From positions 1 through 7,824 of the forward strand of contig JAOUQB010000102.1 of NCBI GenBank assembly GCA_029879555.1: a DNA stretch of 7,824 bases. Direction: 5' to 3'. This DNA comes from Nitrospirota bacterium (GTDB lineage: Bacteria > Nitrospirota > Nitrospiria > Nitrospirales > UBA8639). Shown one piece after another: positions 1 through 7,476 of this stretch. The notes beneath the pieces are model-generated. The model worked only from the letters and a program-made list of their open reading frames with translations. It had not been told where the DNA came from and ran no database searches. A program made the translations under genes and the position numbers. Within the stretch, counting starts at the first letter, position 1; each line of letters starts with the position of its first letter.

Positions 1-1293
1 AAGTCTAGAACGTGATCTGACGGCATCTATCTGCGTTTGAATGGTATGAAGCCATTCTCCCTGCACTTCCCCTTCAGGTGTTTGGCCTGCATTGAAGATC
101 ACCACATAATTTCGAACAGGGGTTGGGCTCTCAAGCCACGTTGGGGTTTCCTCACCGAAAGGCATCGCCGGGTGCCAGTGGATACTGGCCAGATTCCCAA
201 AAAGATCCAGAAACGCTCGATCTAGGAAATTTTTGGCTTTTGAGGATGGTTGATAACTATAAGGGAGAATGTCTACCTGCACGCCTTGTCCCCGGTCAGG
301 AGCCAACAGATGAACAAAATAGGGATGGTCGAGCGGAATGGCGAATGACTTCTCAGCCTGCCGCAATGTTCGTTGGCTCATCCAGACCATGATGCTGCGG
401 GGAACGACGATGAGGGCAAAAGCCGTAACGGCCCACATGTGAATCCATGGGGCAGCAGGGCCATGTTGGGGAGCTTGGAGGCTTACGATTCCGGATTCGT
501 CAGGGAATGGATATTGGAGAAGCCAGGCAGCAGGACTTAATAGCATGTGAAGTAAGCCCTGAACCTGGTTCGGCGAGAGAAAGGTACTTTCCCAGGTTGC
601 TTGATAATCGAGCGCGAGCCCTCGGATATACATCCCTAAGATAAGACCTACAGCCATGCAGACGGCCCCTAGATGGAGAAGTTGGCGAAGGCGTTCGGTC
701 CATGCTGAGTGTATATGAGGCCACCACAGTGCGGTAAATCGTTTGGTGGATTCTTGAATCCAGGAGGCAGCTGAAGGATCGGTTAAGAGGATTGGCCGCC
801 ACAAACGGGAGGCCCAACTTCCTGATCCTTGGGACAGCCACGTGGCTACTGTGTCGAGCCATGTGGTTTTGATGAAAGATGACCAGAAAGGGAGTAATGC
901 GGCGGATAGGTACATTCCACCATTCCATAGCAGCAACAGCAGAAGAGGAAAGTTGAGTAAATTGATTCGTTGTGATGCTCCTAGCCCGTTCATGAATAGC
1001 CCCACTCCAAGTGCGGGAATGGCGATGAGTGCGCTGGGAATATGCGCCGGTAGATGGCTGCAGGATTGAGCAAAGGTTGGAAAGGCCTTGTTCACGAAAG
1101 CCCATACGATATCGGATCGCGTTGAGAGAAATGAGAGGTCTGCTTCCGAGGAATGTCCGGATGAAGATTGATGTTGGTCTCTCGCTTGTTGTGTGGCGTG
1201 ATGGCGTGTGGACAGGGGAAGGTGCCGTCCCTGAGGGTCGGATTCTTCTAACGCTTGAACAAGCAGGATGCGAGCAAGTGTTGTCCTCTTCAT
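1..1293 (-). CDS. DUF2868 family integral membrane protein, C-terminus cut by the window edge
   Basis: An uninterrupted frame runs from ATG at 1293 to base 1 (431 codons, no stop), so the 3' end lies outside. An in-frame TAA a short way upstream of the ATG, with no start codon between, fixes the start; no clear Shine-Dalgarno is visible. The N-terminus (LARILLVQALEESDPQGR) is soluble and polar to about residue 80. Hydrophobic segments follow near 84-104, 112-137, 204-222 and 284-303, then a soluble C-terminal domain. Motifs I recall from DUF2868 are GMYIRGLALDYQATWEST at 220-237, APWIHMW at 281-287, PLDHPYF at 320-326, LPYSYQP at 343-349 and an NAGQTPEGEVQGE block near 401-413. Family function is unknown; from memory such genes often sit beside a DUF3482 GTPase-like gene, which would be next to the left. 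Family members are about 450-500 residues, so little is missing. It follows the transporter at 1454-2584 on the same strand. Confidence 0.75.
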   Translation of the reverse strand, partial: MKRTTLARILLVQALEESDPQGRHLPLSTRHHATQQARDQHQSSSGHSSEADLSFLSTRSDIVWAFVNKAFPTFAQSCSHLPAHIPSALIAIPALGVGLFMNGLGASQRINLLNFPLLLLLLWNGGMYLSAALLPFWSSFIKTTWLDTVATWLSQGSGSWASRLWRPILLTDPSAASWIQESTKRFTALWWPHIHSAWTERLRQLLHLGAVCMAVGLILGMYIRGLALDYQATWESTFLSPNQVQGLLHMLLSPAAWLLQYPFPDESGIVSLQAPQHGPAAPWIHMWAVTAFALIVVPRSIMVWMSQRTLRQAEKSFAIPLDHPYFVHLLAPDRGQGVQVDILPYSYQPSSKAKNFLDRAFLDLFGNLASIHWHPAMPFGEETPTWLESPTPVRNYVVIFNAGQTPEGEVQGEWLHTIQTQIDAVRSRSRL

Positions 1294-1328
1294 GAGCTTT
1301 TCAGGAGGTCCTGGTCCAATGATTTACT

Positions 1329-1348
1329 TTTCTCGCTGGAGCGAGAAA
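1329..1348. repeat. Short perfect hairpin between the transporter and DUF2868 genes
   Basis: Arms TTTCTCGC (1329-1336) and GCGAGAAA (1341-1348) pair perfectly over 8 bp around a TGGA tetraloop, or 9 bp if the inner T-A pair is counted. It lies about 35 bases upstream of the DUF2868 start and about 105 bases after the transporter stop. On the minus strand no T-run follows, so it is not a classical intrinsic terminator. An RNA-processing, stabilising or operator role is possible but unproven. Confidence 0.5.
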
Positions 1349-1453
1349 TACACAGGGCCTTGGAAAAACGGAGTTGGAATACATAGGCGTTGGTCTGACT
1401 TGGGTGGTTGCCTGAGGGAAGGTCGTTTCGGAGTTCATCGGGCAGCGTGATTC

Positions 1454-2584
1454 TTACCCCGTGGAAGGGTCCTCTTGCTGTTTCGCTACATTGGCAACAG
1501 AGGCTTCGGAATCTAACATGATACTGAGCCAATGGGTGGATGGACTGCTTTCTAAGGCAATCTTCACAACCATCGTCATGGGAACGGAGAGGAGCATACC
1601 AACAGGTCCCCACACCCACCCCCAAAACACTAAGGAAAGGAAGACGACCAAGGTGGACAGTCCCAGCTTTCGCCCCATGAGCTTAGGTTCGACGACATTG
1701 CCGAAAAGGACATTCACCACCCCGTAGCCCAGGGCCACTAAGAGTGCGCGTCCGAGACCAAATTGGATGAACCCCAAGAGGATGGGAGGGACAGCCGCGA
1801 TGATGGAACCCAAATTGGGGATGAAATTCAAAAGAAACGCCAACAGCCCCCAAATGACAGGAAAGTCGATGTCCAAAATGGCGACCCAGGAGGCGACGAT
1901 AATTCCGGTGCCGAGGCTGACCAGGGTTTTGAGGGCCAAGTAATGATTCACGGCGTCGGTAATTTTGCTGAATTGAGACAACGTCCCTTTCGGATCACCA
2001 AAGGCAGCACGGACTTTGTGTTGAAAACTCGAAGCCTCAAGCAAAATAAAGATGACGGTCAGCATAATAAGGAAGGAATTGGTCAGAATCCCGCCCAATC
2101 CCGAAAGCATACGCCCAACCAAGCGCATAGAGGCGCCAGGATCCAGGGATTTAAGGAGTAGTTCTTCATTCAGTTGAAAGCCCAGACTTTCTATCCACAA
2201 GAGAAGTGGGCCCATTTCTTGGGTCAGGCGTGATTGATACCGAGGGATCGCCTTTGAAAAATCTTCTAAGGACGTTCCAATCAGGAGAATAAACCCAAAG
2301 CCCAGGACGAGAACCCCCAAGATCACCAGAAAGACGGCGGCTGATGCAGGAATATTCTTTTTTCTGAGCCAAAACACGGGGGAGGTACTGATAATGGCTA
2401 AAAATCCAGCGATTAACAGTGGCACTAAAATAGGTTCTGCCGCACGCATCCCGGCCACTACAATGACAAAGGCTGCTGCCGTTAAAAGAAAACGACTGTT
2501 AGAGCTTTGGGTGGGAGAGTGGATGGGGGCATAGGTGCGATTGGTCTGCGGCAGTAGTATCAACGAGTGCGACCACACGTTCAT
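1454..2584 (-). CDS. tqsA: AI-2E family transporter (TqsA-like inner-membrane protein)
   Basis: A 376-residue polytopic inner-membrane protein of the AI-2E_transport family (PF01594). Hydrophobic segments lie near 32-68, 80-103, 166-184, 216-236, 243-272, 278-294 and 309-341, with a periplasmic-type loop around 104-165. Signature blocks are GLLAFLLNFIPNLGS at 246-260, NVVEPKLMGRKLGLS at 296-310 and FWGWVWGPVGMLLSVP at 320-335. These closely match what I remember of Escherichia coli TqsA, which is linked to export of the autoinducer-2 signal; other family members do unrelated transport (for example Na+/H+ antiport), so the substrate here is inferred only. ATG at 2584 gives about 30 extra polar residues before the first membrane segment. 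AGGAAG at 2599-2604 is the nearest ribosome site, with a long 14-base spacing. It follows mlaA after 143 bases and precedes the DUF2868 gene. Confidence 0.88.
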   Translation of the reverse strand: MNVWSHSLILLPQTNRTYAPIHSPTQSSNSRFLLTAAAFVIVVAGMRAAEPILVPLLIAGFLAIISTSPVFWLRKKNIPASAAVFLVILGVLVLGFGFILLIGTSLEDFSKAIPRYQSRLTQEMGPLLLWIESLGFQLNEELLLKSLDPGASMRLVGRMLSGLGGILTNSFLIMLTVIFILLEASSFQHKVRAAFGDPKGTLSQFSKITDAVNHYLALKTLVSLGTGIIVASWVAILDIDFPVIWGLLAFLLNFIPNLGSIIAAVPPILLGFIQFGLGRALLVALGYGVVNVLFGNVVEPKLMGRKLGLSTLVVFLSLVFWGWVWGPVGMLLSVPMTMVVKIALESSPSTHWLSIMLDSEASVANVAKQQEDPSTG

Positions 2585-2727
2585 TGTGCGTCTTATTTCT
2601 TCCTATGATACCGCCTTCTCGAGTTTTTGTCTTGAAAGCTGACCGGAGACAAATGTTTAGAGGGGAAAGAATAACCGGGGATACTGACCTCTATACGAGG
2701 AGGTAATGAGTCGGTGGGTTCTTCCAA

Positions 2728-3711
2728 TTATTCTTGAATCGCCCTTTGCCGTTGCTGCAAATACCCGTTTCGAATCGCGCCATACAGATCGAGAGTGCCT
2801 TCTTCCACACCTTGAAATGTTTTCAAGCTAAGCGAACGAAGGTTCACGGATTCTCCGACGGTTAGGCCTAGTCGGGCAAGGAAGATGGTCGGATCATGTT
2901 GAACCAACCTGGGGGCATCGGCTATTTCAAATATAGGCAGCACCAGCCAGTTGAAGGGATCCAGAAAGGTGTCGCCAATAAACCCGAACCCATCTCTCAG
3001 GGTAAATGGTCCATAGAAGGGCACCACAAGATAGGGTCCGGGTGGGACGCCATAACTTCCCAACGTTTGGCCGAGATCTTCTAGTGGGGTCTCCAGGTCA
3101 AACATGATTGTGGCAGGATCGAATAAGCCGCCGGCTCCTAACGTACTATTGATTAAAAACCGGCTCATTTCAATGCCGGCTCCACGAAATTTCGCTTGGA
3201 ACAAATTATTCAAAAACCGAGGGAAAAATCGCGCGTTTTGAAAGACATTCACGACGCTTTGCTGGACATCGGGGGGGACAAAAAAATTATAGACCTTTGC
3301 TGCGGGTTTGAGCAGGTATTTATCGACCTGATAATTGAACTCAAAAATGACGGCGTTCAGGGGTTCTAATGGATCATATTCAACAATGTGTGTTTCGGTT
3401 GGAGAGTCATCAAATGGATCCACGAAATCATCACTTGGCCTAGGTTCTTCTTCAGATGAAACTTCTTCAGACGTGACTTGGGTGGATGCGGTCCCGTTCT
3501 CCAACTGTTCCAGGGTATGGGTTGATGAATCGTTTCCCGCACAGCCTCCAAGGCCCAGAGCAAGGCCCAAAATGGCGATGCCGTAAAGGGGCAGTCCTTT
3601 TTGAAGACCAGAGAAGGGTTCAACTCGGAAAAACGTGAGGAAAATTTTTATGGGACACGGTAGGGGGACAAACGTGAGCTTTATGTTCATGCGTTTATCC
3701 AGTGAAATCAT
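2728..3711 (-). CDS. mlaA: MlaA (VacJ) family outer-membrane phospholipid-removal lipoprotein
   Basis: Numbering is from the longest start (ATG at 3756, 342 residues). MlaA sits in the outer membrane and takes mislocalised phospholipids from the outer leaflet to the Mla retrograde pathway. A hydrophobic stretch at 55-70 ends in the lipobox L-G-G-C with Cys72, so the protein should be lipidated. An acidic Ser/Glu/Asp linker (73-125) leads to the MlaA domain: DPLEPLNAVIFEFN (128-141), LLKPAAKVYN (148-157), RFLINSTLGAGGLFDPA (199-215), LGQTLGSYGVPPGPYLVVP (228-246), and the C-terminal LYGAIRNGYLQQR (324-336). Normally DPLEPLNR; here Ala replaces Arg. Three ATGs are possible (3756, 3711, 3690). 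I chose 3711 because AGG at 3721-3723 is 9 bases upstream, but all starts leave 49-71 residues before Cys72, unusually long. No other mla genes are in view; the sigma factor gene is divergent. Confidence 0.9.
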   Translation of the reverse strand: MISLDKRMNIKLTFVPLPCPIKIFLTFFRVEPFSGLQKGLPLYGIAILGLALGLGGCAGNDSSTHTLEQLENGTASTQVTSEEVSSEEEPRPSDDFVDPFDDSPTETHIVEYDPLEPLNAVIFEFNYQVDKYLLKPAAKVYNFFVPPDVQQSVVNVFQNARFFPRFLNNLFQAKFRGAGIEMSRFLINSTLGAGGLFDPATIMFDLETPLEDLGQTLGSYGVPPGPYLVVPFYGPFTLRDGFGFIGDTFLDPFNWLVLPIFEIADAPRLVQHDPTIFLARLGLTVGESVNLRSLSLKTFQGVEEGTLDLYGAIRNGYLQQRQRAIQE

Positions 3712-3852
3712 TTGAAAGAACCTGCTGATAAACGAAACGGACTGTACCAAAATCATGTCCGTAATCCAAGAACGGATTCGTCGCCAAGCTTGTTGATCTC
3801 TTCTGTTCTCGGAGTAACGAGGGCGAAGCTTTATTCATGGCGATTGATGCGT

Positions 3853-3869
3853 TGTCAGATTTGCTGACA
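3853..3869. repeat. Perfect 6-bp inverted repeat, possible operator
   Basis: TGTCAG (3853-3858) and CTGACA (3864-3869) form a perfect inverted repeat around ATTTG. The right arm overlaps the weak -35-like TTGCTG at 3861-3866, a position where a dimeric repressor could act. A second repeat of similar shape, TGATT-5-AATCA, lies at 3944-3958. Either could occur by chance. Confidence 0.3.
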
Positions 3870-4174
3870 GATCGTTACACCAAAATAGTGAAAGGATATT
3901 AGACGTTCGATTGCATTCATGATTGATGTTTCGGCTTGTTTGCTGATTCGGTTAATCAATTCGACGATTTTCTATCTTGTCTTCAGACCACTCCGAATCG
4001 CCCGCTCACTATTATTCCTTAGTTTCATGAAACGGTCATCAATGAATCATAGACGGCACAAATTCGGTGCTGGCACTTCCCTTGCTCCCCTTGGTCGGAA
4101 GGCGAGCATGCGAATGTACGGCTGACGCTGCGATGTCCGACGGGCCAGATCAGAGATTTGACGACCATGAACAG

Positions 4175-4181
4175 AAGGGAG
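4175..4181 (+). promoter_or_regulatory. Shine-Dalgarno site deciding the sigma factor start
   Basis: AAGGGAG lies 6 bases before ATG at 4188. The upstream in-frame TTG at 4158 and ATG at 4167 have no comparable site, so 4188 is the likely start. Confidence 0.7.
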
Positions 4182-4187
4182 ACAGGC

Positions 4188-5798
4188 ATGACCCCATCAG
4201 TTTCATCTTCATCGCAAAAATCTTCGTGGAATGGATCGATTTCCAATGGGAAACGATCCAAGCGTCCGACGGGGAAACTGCCCAAACATGTGAAAGTTGA
4301 TGAGAGTACGGCGAGTATACCTGACAGGGAACTCCCCCTCTATTTGAAGGAAATAGGGCAAGTTCTGCTGTTGGACCGTAATGGGGAAGTGCATCTCTGC
4401 AAAAAAATTGAAGAAGCCAAGGAACACATGCTGGAAGCCCTGTTTACCCTGCCGATGACCTTGGCGTTCTTGAAAGAGAAGCGGATGCGGCTGAGTCATG
4501 AAGAAATTTTAGCTAAACATATTGTTCAAAAAGATAAAGAAGTGGTGTTGGACGAGGATGTGGAGGGTGAACAGACTGAACTTCAGGACGCGCAAGACGA
4601 TGAGGAATTTCGGCAACAGGTCATTCAACAGCTTGACCACCTGTGCCAATCTATTCAATCGCTCATGGATTCGTCTTCAGGCGGGGGGACCGCCAGGAAA
4701 AAACATTCGGTCGAAAAAAAGCAGTTTTTAAAAAGTGTGGATTCTATCAACTGGCACCCAAAATTTTTTCAACAGATTGAAAGCCGGATACAGTCATTGG
4801 AAGTCCAGCTTCAAGAAGTCTTATCCCGATTAGGGCTGTCTCATGATGAGGTGTGCCAGATCAGACTTGAAACACAAACTGTGAACATCAAGTCCTTAAC
4901 GGCAAAGGGCAACCATCTACGACGACATGATCAAAGCCAGGCACGGAGTTATCAAGAAGCCCTCGAACATGTGAAGTATATGGAAGAACATCTCCTGTAT
5001 ATGCCTTTTGCTGATTTTCTGATACGAGTTCGACAGTTAGAACGTGCCAAAACCCGTGTCCATTTCGCCAAGCAAGCGATGTTGGAAGCCAATTTACGAT
5101 TAGTGGTGAGCGTGGCGAAACGCTATATCAACCGGGGGCTGGATTTGTTGGATCTCATTCAAGAAGGCAATATTGGATTGATGCGCGCTGTGGATCGTTT
5201 CGAATATCAACGAGGATATAAATTCAGCACCTATGCCACGTGGTGGATTCGGCAGGGCATCACGCGGGCCTTGGCGGACCAATCGCGAACGGTTCGGGTC
5301 CCCGTGCATGTGTGCGATGCCATGACGCGAGTGCGGCGTTCCTGGGATCGGCTCGCGGTCCAATTAGGACGTGAACCCAATATGGAAGAGGTCGGGAAAA
5401 TTCTTGATCTCGAGCCAGACAAACTCGCCTCGCTTCTGGGCGCAACCAAAGGGGCACTGTCCCTTGAAACACCGGTGGGCGATGACGAGAATGCTCATTT
5501 ATCGGATGTGTTGGAGGATCCCTCGGCGGTGTCCCCCTTCTATTCGGCTGAACGACGGGACATCCAGGAAAAAGTGACATTGTTGCTGCAATCCCTGACG
5601 CCACGAGAAGCCCATATCATTCGACGGCGCTTTGGAATCGGAGAACTCGAAGATGCCACACTCGAAGAAATTGGTCATGAATTCTCGGTCACGCGAGAAC
5701 GAATCCGACAGATTGAGGAACGGGCGCTATCGAAATTGCGAGAACCGGAGCGCAATCGGACATTGCGAGGGTATTTTGAACTTTCCGGGTCGGCATAA
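4188..5798 (+). CDS. rpoD: RpoD-type (group 1-like) sigma-70 factor lacking region 1.1
   Basis: A 536-residue RNA polymerase sigma subunit that recognises -10/-35 promoters. Numbering from ATG 4188. Residues 1-47 are a short Ser/Lys-rich tail in place of region 1.1. Region 1.2 starts [20 protein letters not shown] (48-67). A long non-conserved region (about 90-290) has an acidic patch at 120-140. Region 2 (298-375) has [40 protein letters not shown] and [15 protein letters not shown], keeping the Gln and Thr (IRQGIT) that contact the -10 element. Region 3 covers about 376-450. Region 4 (467-520) carries the helix-turn-helix, with [20 protein letters not shown] at 491-510 keeping the Arg-Glu and Gln residues that read the -35. 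The usual KLRHPSR ending is KLREPER. It lacks dnaG/rpsU neighbours, so it may be the housekeeping factor or a paralogue; the symbol denotes type only. Confidence 0.9.
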   Translation: MTPSVSSSSQKSSWNGSISNGKRSKRPTGKLPKHVKVDESTASIPDRELPLYLKEIGQVLLLDRNGEVHLCKKIEEAKEHMLEALFTLPMTLAFLKEKRMRLSHEEILAKHIVQKDKEVVLDEDVEGEQTELQDAQDDEEFRQQVIQQLDHLCQSIQSLMDSSSGGGTARKKHSVEKKQFLKSVDSINWHPKFFQQIESRIQSLEVQLQEVLSRLGLSHDEVCQIRLETQTVNIKSLTAKGNHLRRHDQSQARSYQEALEHVKYMEEHLLYMPFADFLIRVRQLERAKTRVHFAKQAMLEANLRLVVSVAKRYINRGLDLLDLIQEGNIGLMRAVDRFEYQRGYKFSTYATWWIRQGITRALADQSRTVRVPVHVCDAMTRVRRSWDRLAVQLGREPNMEEVGKILDLEPDKLASLLGATKGALSLETPVGDDENAHLSDVLEDPSAVSPFYSAERRDIQEKVTLLLQSLTPREAHIIRRRFGIGELEDATLEEIGHEFSVTRERIRQIEERALSKLREPERNRTLRGYFELSGSA

Positions 5799-5824
5799 CG
5801 TCGTAGGATAGTTTTGATCGTGTG

Positions 5825-6505
5825 TTAGGAAAAGAGGGTATCGTTCGAGGAGGGTGGTTCCGGCGGGGTGGTATCCTCCTGACGGCCTTGGCTCTCCTGG
5901 AAGTTGGCGGTCGCGGTCTTGGCGTTCAAAAATGAAGCTCCGTTAAGATTTGCCTGTTGGAAATCGGCTTCATGTAAATCGGCCTCCCGAAAATCAGCGT
6001 ACGAACAATCCGTTGAGGAAAAATTGGTTCCTTGTGCCAGAGCCCGAACGAAAGTTGCGCCACGCAGGGTGGTGTGGTGGAAGACCGCCCCTCTCAATTC
6101 GGCTTGGTGAAAGTCTGCCCAGATGAGATCGGCCTGTGAAAAATTCGCCCAAGCCAGTTGGCTGCGGTGGAAACGGGCACTCCGTAAGTTGGCGCCATGA
6201 AAATTCGCCCCGCGCAAATCGGCGCCTTCGAAATCCGCTCCAGGTAGATACGCTTCTTGAAAATTGGCATTGCGCAAATCCTGGTGCCGGAAATCAGCCT
6301 TGCGTCGATCAACCTGGAAAAAATCCTTGGGCGCGTGAGGGGGGAATTCCTCCATCGGTTGTTTGTCCAGTGGCGCGGAGTTTGACTGTTCTGTGGGCTG
6401 AGTTCGTTTCCAGGTCCGATGGGTCTCGAGCAGAAAGGTCCGTTCATCTTCTAAGCTCAGATGATCGGCATTGGGTTGAGATGGGGTGTCGTCAGATTCA
6501 GACAT
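5825..6505 (-). CDS. Pentapeptide-repeat protein with 27 tandem repeats
   Basis: A 226-residue cytoplasmic-type protein (no signal peptide or membrane segment) from ATG 6505; AGGGGG at 6513-6518 is 7 bases upstream, preferred over the TTG at 6508. A polar, Pro-rich N-terminal tail (about 1-69) precedes 27 uninterrupted pentapeptides of the A(D/N)(F/L)xx type (residues 70-204), for example ADFEG, ADLRG, ANFHG, ANLRS. Such repeats fold as a right-handed four-sided beta-helix, four repeats per turn, so about 6.75 turns are expected. All 14 odd repeats have Phe at the centre; 10 of 13 even ones have Leu (exceptions Ala, Cys, Thr). A Pro/Ser/Glu-rich tail follows. Functions in the family range from gyrase-protecting DNA mimics to scaffolds; none can be assigned here. 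The gene is convergent with the sigma factor gene, only 26 bases apart. Confidence 0.9.
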   Translation of the reverse strand: MSESDDTPSQPNADHLSLEDERTFLLETHRTWKRTQPTEQSNSAPLDKQPMEEFPPHAPKDFFQVDRRKADFRHQDLRNANFQEAYLPGADFEGADLRGANFHGANLRSARFHRSQLAWANFSQADLIWADFHQAELRGAVFHHTTLRGATFVRALAQGTNFSSTDCSYADFREADLHEADFQQANLNGASFLNAKTATANFQESQGRQEDTTPPEPPSSNDTLFS

Positions 6506-6512
6506 CAATCAA

Positions 6513-6518
6513 CCCCCT
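6513..6518 (-). promoter_or_regulatory. Shine-Dalgarno site of the pentapeptide-repeat gene
   Basis: On the minus strand AGGGGG stands 7 bases before ATG at 6505, which supports that ATG over the overlapping in-frame TTG at 6508. Confidence 0.65.
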
Positions 6519-6724
6519 GAACGCCAAGAACAGTGTGTGGCATGATAGCTAGACGAGCGATACGAATTGGGTACTTCAAGAAACCATAACGAAAATGCTT
6601 AAATGGGTCCAGCGGATACTTTACGGGCGCTGTGAGAAAAGCAGGGAATCGTCAAAGAGAGATTGAAGCATGTCTGCAATGAATAGCGAAATGTTGTACT
6701 GGGGTTTCCATTGGGTGATGTGAA

Positions 6725-7390
6725 ATGGACATGATGACCGTGCTGTCGGGCCTTGTGGCTCTTGTGCTGACCTATACGTTGTGGGTGTGGTGGAAGGATG
6801 GTCGTACCTGGAAACCCTTGTGCGGGAGAGTTCGGGGCCGAATTCCCGCAGCCCTGGGAGTCGTCAGTCGAGATGAGATGCGCATGATGAAAGAATATAT
6901 CCAGGATAGAGAGCAACAATTGGAGAATCGCCTGAGGAAAGTAGAAACGACCGCGAAATTTTCTCACCAACTGCACGATGTTTTGAAAGAGAAGGAACGG
7001 CGGGTGGCGCGGCTGGAACGATCCGAAGGTCCTCAGGTTTCTAGCGAAACCAGGAATAGCCCCAGGCCTCGATCTCTTGTTCGTCTCGGTGTTCTGGTGA
7101 CTCTGAGTGATGGGCTTTGGGACCATTTGGGGACGGATGCTGTCGCGGACATGGAGGACCACCTCATTGATGCCATAGTCCAAGGCCCTTTTTGTCAGGT
7201 ATGTTTGAGGCGGGTGGTTCGGCGGGATCGTCACAAAAAAATCGCCGAAGTCCTGGCCCATTGTCGATATTGTGGGATTTCTTGGGATAGCCCACAAACA
7301 GTTGAGTATCCTCTGTCTCTCATCAATCTCAAGCGACAAGTCTATCAGCAACTTGATGAAGACTATCGGGTCGGGAAAACGATAGCTTGA
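6725..7390 (+). CDS. Membrane-anchored coiled-coil protein with C-terminal four-Cys zinc site, unrecognised
   Basis: I do not recognise a family for this 221-residue protein. It has a single N-terminal hydrophobic segment (about 5-23, ending VWWKDGR, positive inside), a charged helical stretch with coiled-coil character (about 50-100, rich in Glu, Arg, Lys, Gln), a Ser/Pro/Arg linker (101-118), and a C-terminal domain with CQVC (157-160) and CRYC (180-183), a CX2C-X19-CX2C zinc-ribbon pattern. The final 35 residues are helical and charged. The layout suggests an inner-membrane anchored protein with a cytoplasmic zinc domain. ATG at 6725 has only a weak GGTGAT upstream; ATGs at 6731 and 6734 are alternatives. 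The long opposite-strand frame here lacks family features, whereas this one has coherent domain structure. A second zinc-ribbon gene follows 86 bases downstream. Confidence 0.75.
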   Translation: MDMMTVLSGLVALVLTYTLWVWWKDGRTWKPLCGRVRGRIPAALGVVSRDEMRMMKEYIQDREQQLENRLRKVETTAKFSHQLHDVLKEKERRVARLERSEGPQVSSETRNSPRPRSLVRLGVLVTLSDGLWDHLGTDAVADMEDHLIDAIVQGPFCQVCLRRVVRRDRHKKIAEVLAHCRYCGISWDSPQTVEYPLSLINLKRQVYQQLDEDYRVGKTIA

Positions 7391-7428
7391 AAAGCTAACG
7401 AATGCGACCTTCTCCTTTCCCACACCGA

Positions 7429-7449
7429 TTGTATGGATCTTGTATGGAT
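7429..7449 (+). repeat. Tandem direct repeat, period 11 bp, in promoter region
   Basis: TTGTATGGAT occurs at 7429-7438 and again at 7440-7449, an 11-base period close to one helical turn. The second copy supplies the TTGTAT that would act as the -35 of the promoter below. It could be an activator or repressor site on one DNA face, or a small chance duplication. Confidence 0.45.
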
Positions 7450-7468
7450 ATAGAAGGGATGCTATAAC
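7440..7468 (+). promoter_or_regulatory. Candidate sigma-70 promoter for the zinc-ribbon/DUF2628-like gene
   Basis: TTGTAT (7440-7445) and TATAAC (7463-7468) are 17 bases apart. The -10 matches consensus in 5 of 6 positions and the -35 in 3 of 6. Transcription would start near 7475, only a base or two before the ATG at 7477, which fits the lack of a well-placed Shine-Dalgarno there. Confidence 0.4.
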
Positions 7469-7476
7469 CGATCACC

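Larger units (their letters stand above)
3757..4187. promoter_or_regulatory. Divergent intergenic region between mlaA and the sigma factor gene
   Basis: About 430 bases without a convincing gene separate two divergent genes, so promoters for both should lie here. I could not find a near-consensus sigma-70 pair with correct spacing on either strand; a weak plus-strand candidate is TTGCTG (3861-3866) with AATAGT (3884-3889). Short inverted repeats are present at 3763-3778, 3853-3869 and 3944-3958. GATTGATG occurs twice (3842-3849 and 3921-3928). A 68-codon frame at 3919-4125 has no recognisable product and is not called. Confidence 0.45.

Noticed and set aside
500..1105. 201-codon minus-strand frame
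   Set aside because: It lies wholly within the DUF2868 gene in a shifted frame and lacks hydrophobic or family features; the DUF2868 frame explains the region.
1290..1625. 111-codon minus-strand frame whose TGA overlaps the DUF2868 ATG (ATGA)
   Set aside because: Its first half overlaps the well-supported transporter gene in another frame, it has no recognisable domain, and the ATGA overlap can arise by chance. The transporter already has a complete C-terminus like TqsA, so a frameshift is not needed.
1763..2161. 132-codon plus-strand frame opposite the transporter gene
   Set aside because: Its highly polar composition is the antisense of a hydrophobic membrane protein gene, a usual artefact.
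2690..2706. CCTC-TATAC-GAGG pairing after mlaA as a terminator
   Set aside because: Only four base pairs and no T-run on the minus strand.
3919..4125. 68-codon plus-strand frame upstream of the sigma gene
   Set aside because: No ribosome site and no recognisable protein; it lies in a probable regulatory region.
5894..6298. Repeated short DNA motifs as a CRISPR-like or satellite array
   Set aside because: The repetition follows the pentapeptide coding frame with degenerate codons; there are no constant repeats with unique spacers.
7383..7397. TAGCTT-GAA-AAGCTA hairpin at the stop codon of the 6725-7390 gene
   Set aside because: The stem is short and AT-rich, overlaps the stop codon and has no T-run after it, so it is not a convincing terminator.
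6599..7423. 274-codon minus-strand frame opposite the anchored zinc-site gene
   Set aside because: Its composition is irregular with no coherent domain, while the plus-strand frame has a membrane anchor, coiled coil and paired CX2C motifs.
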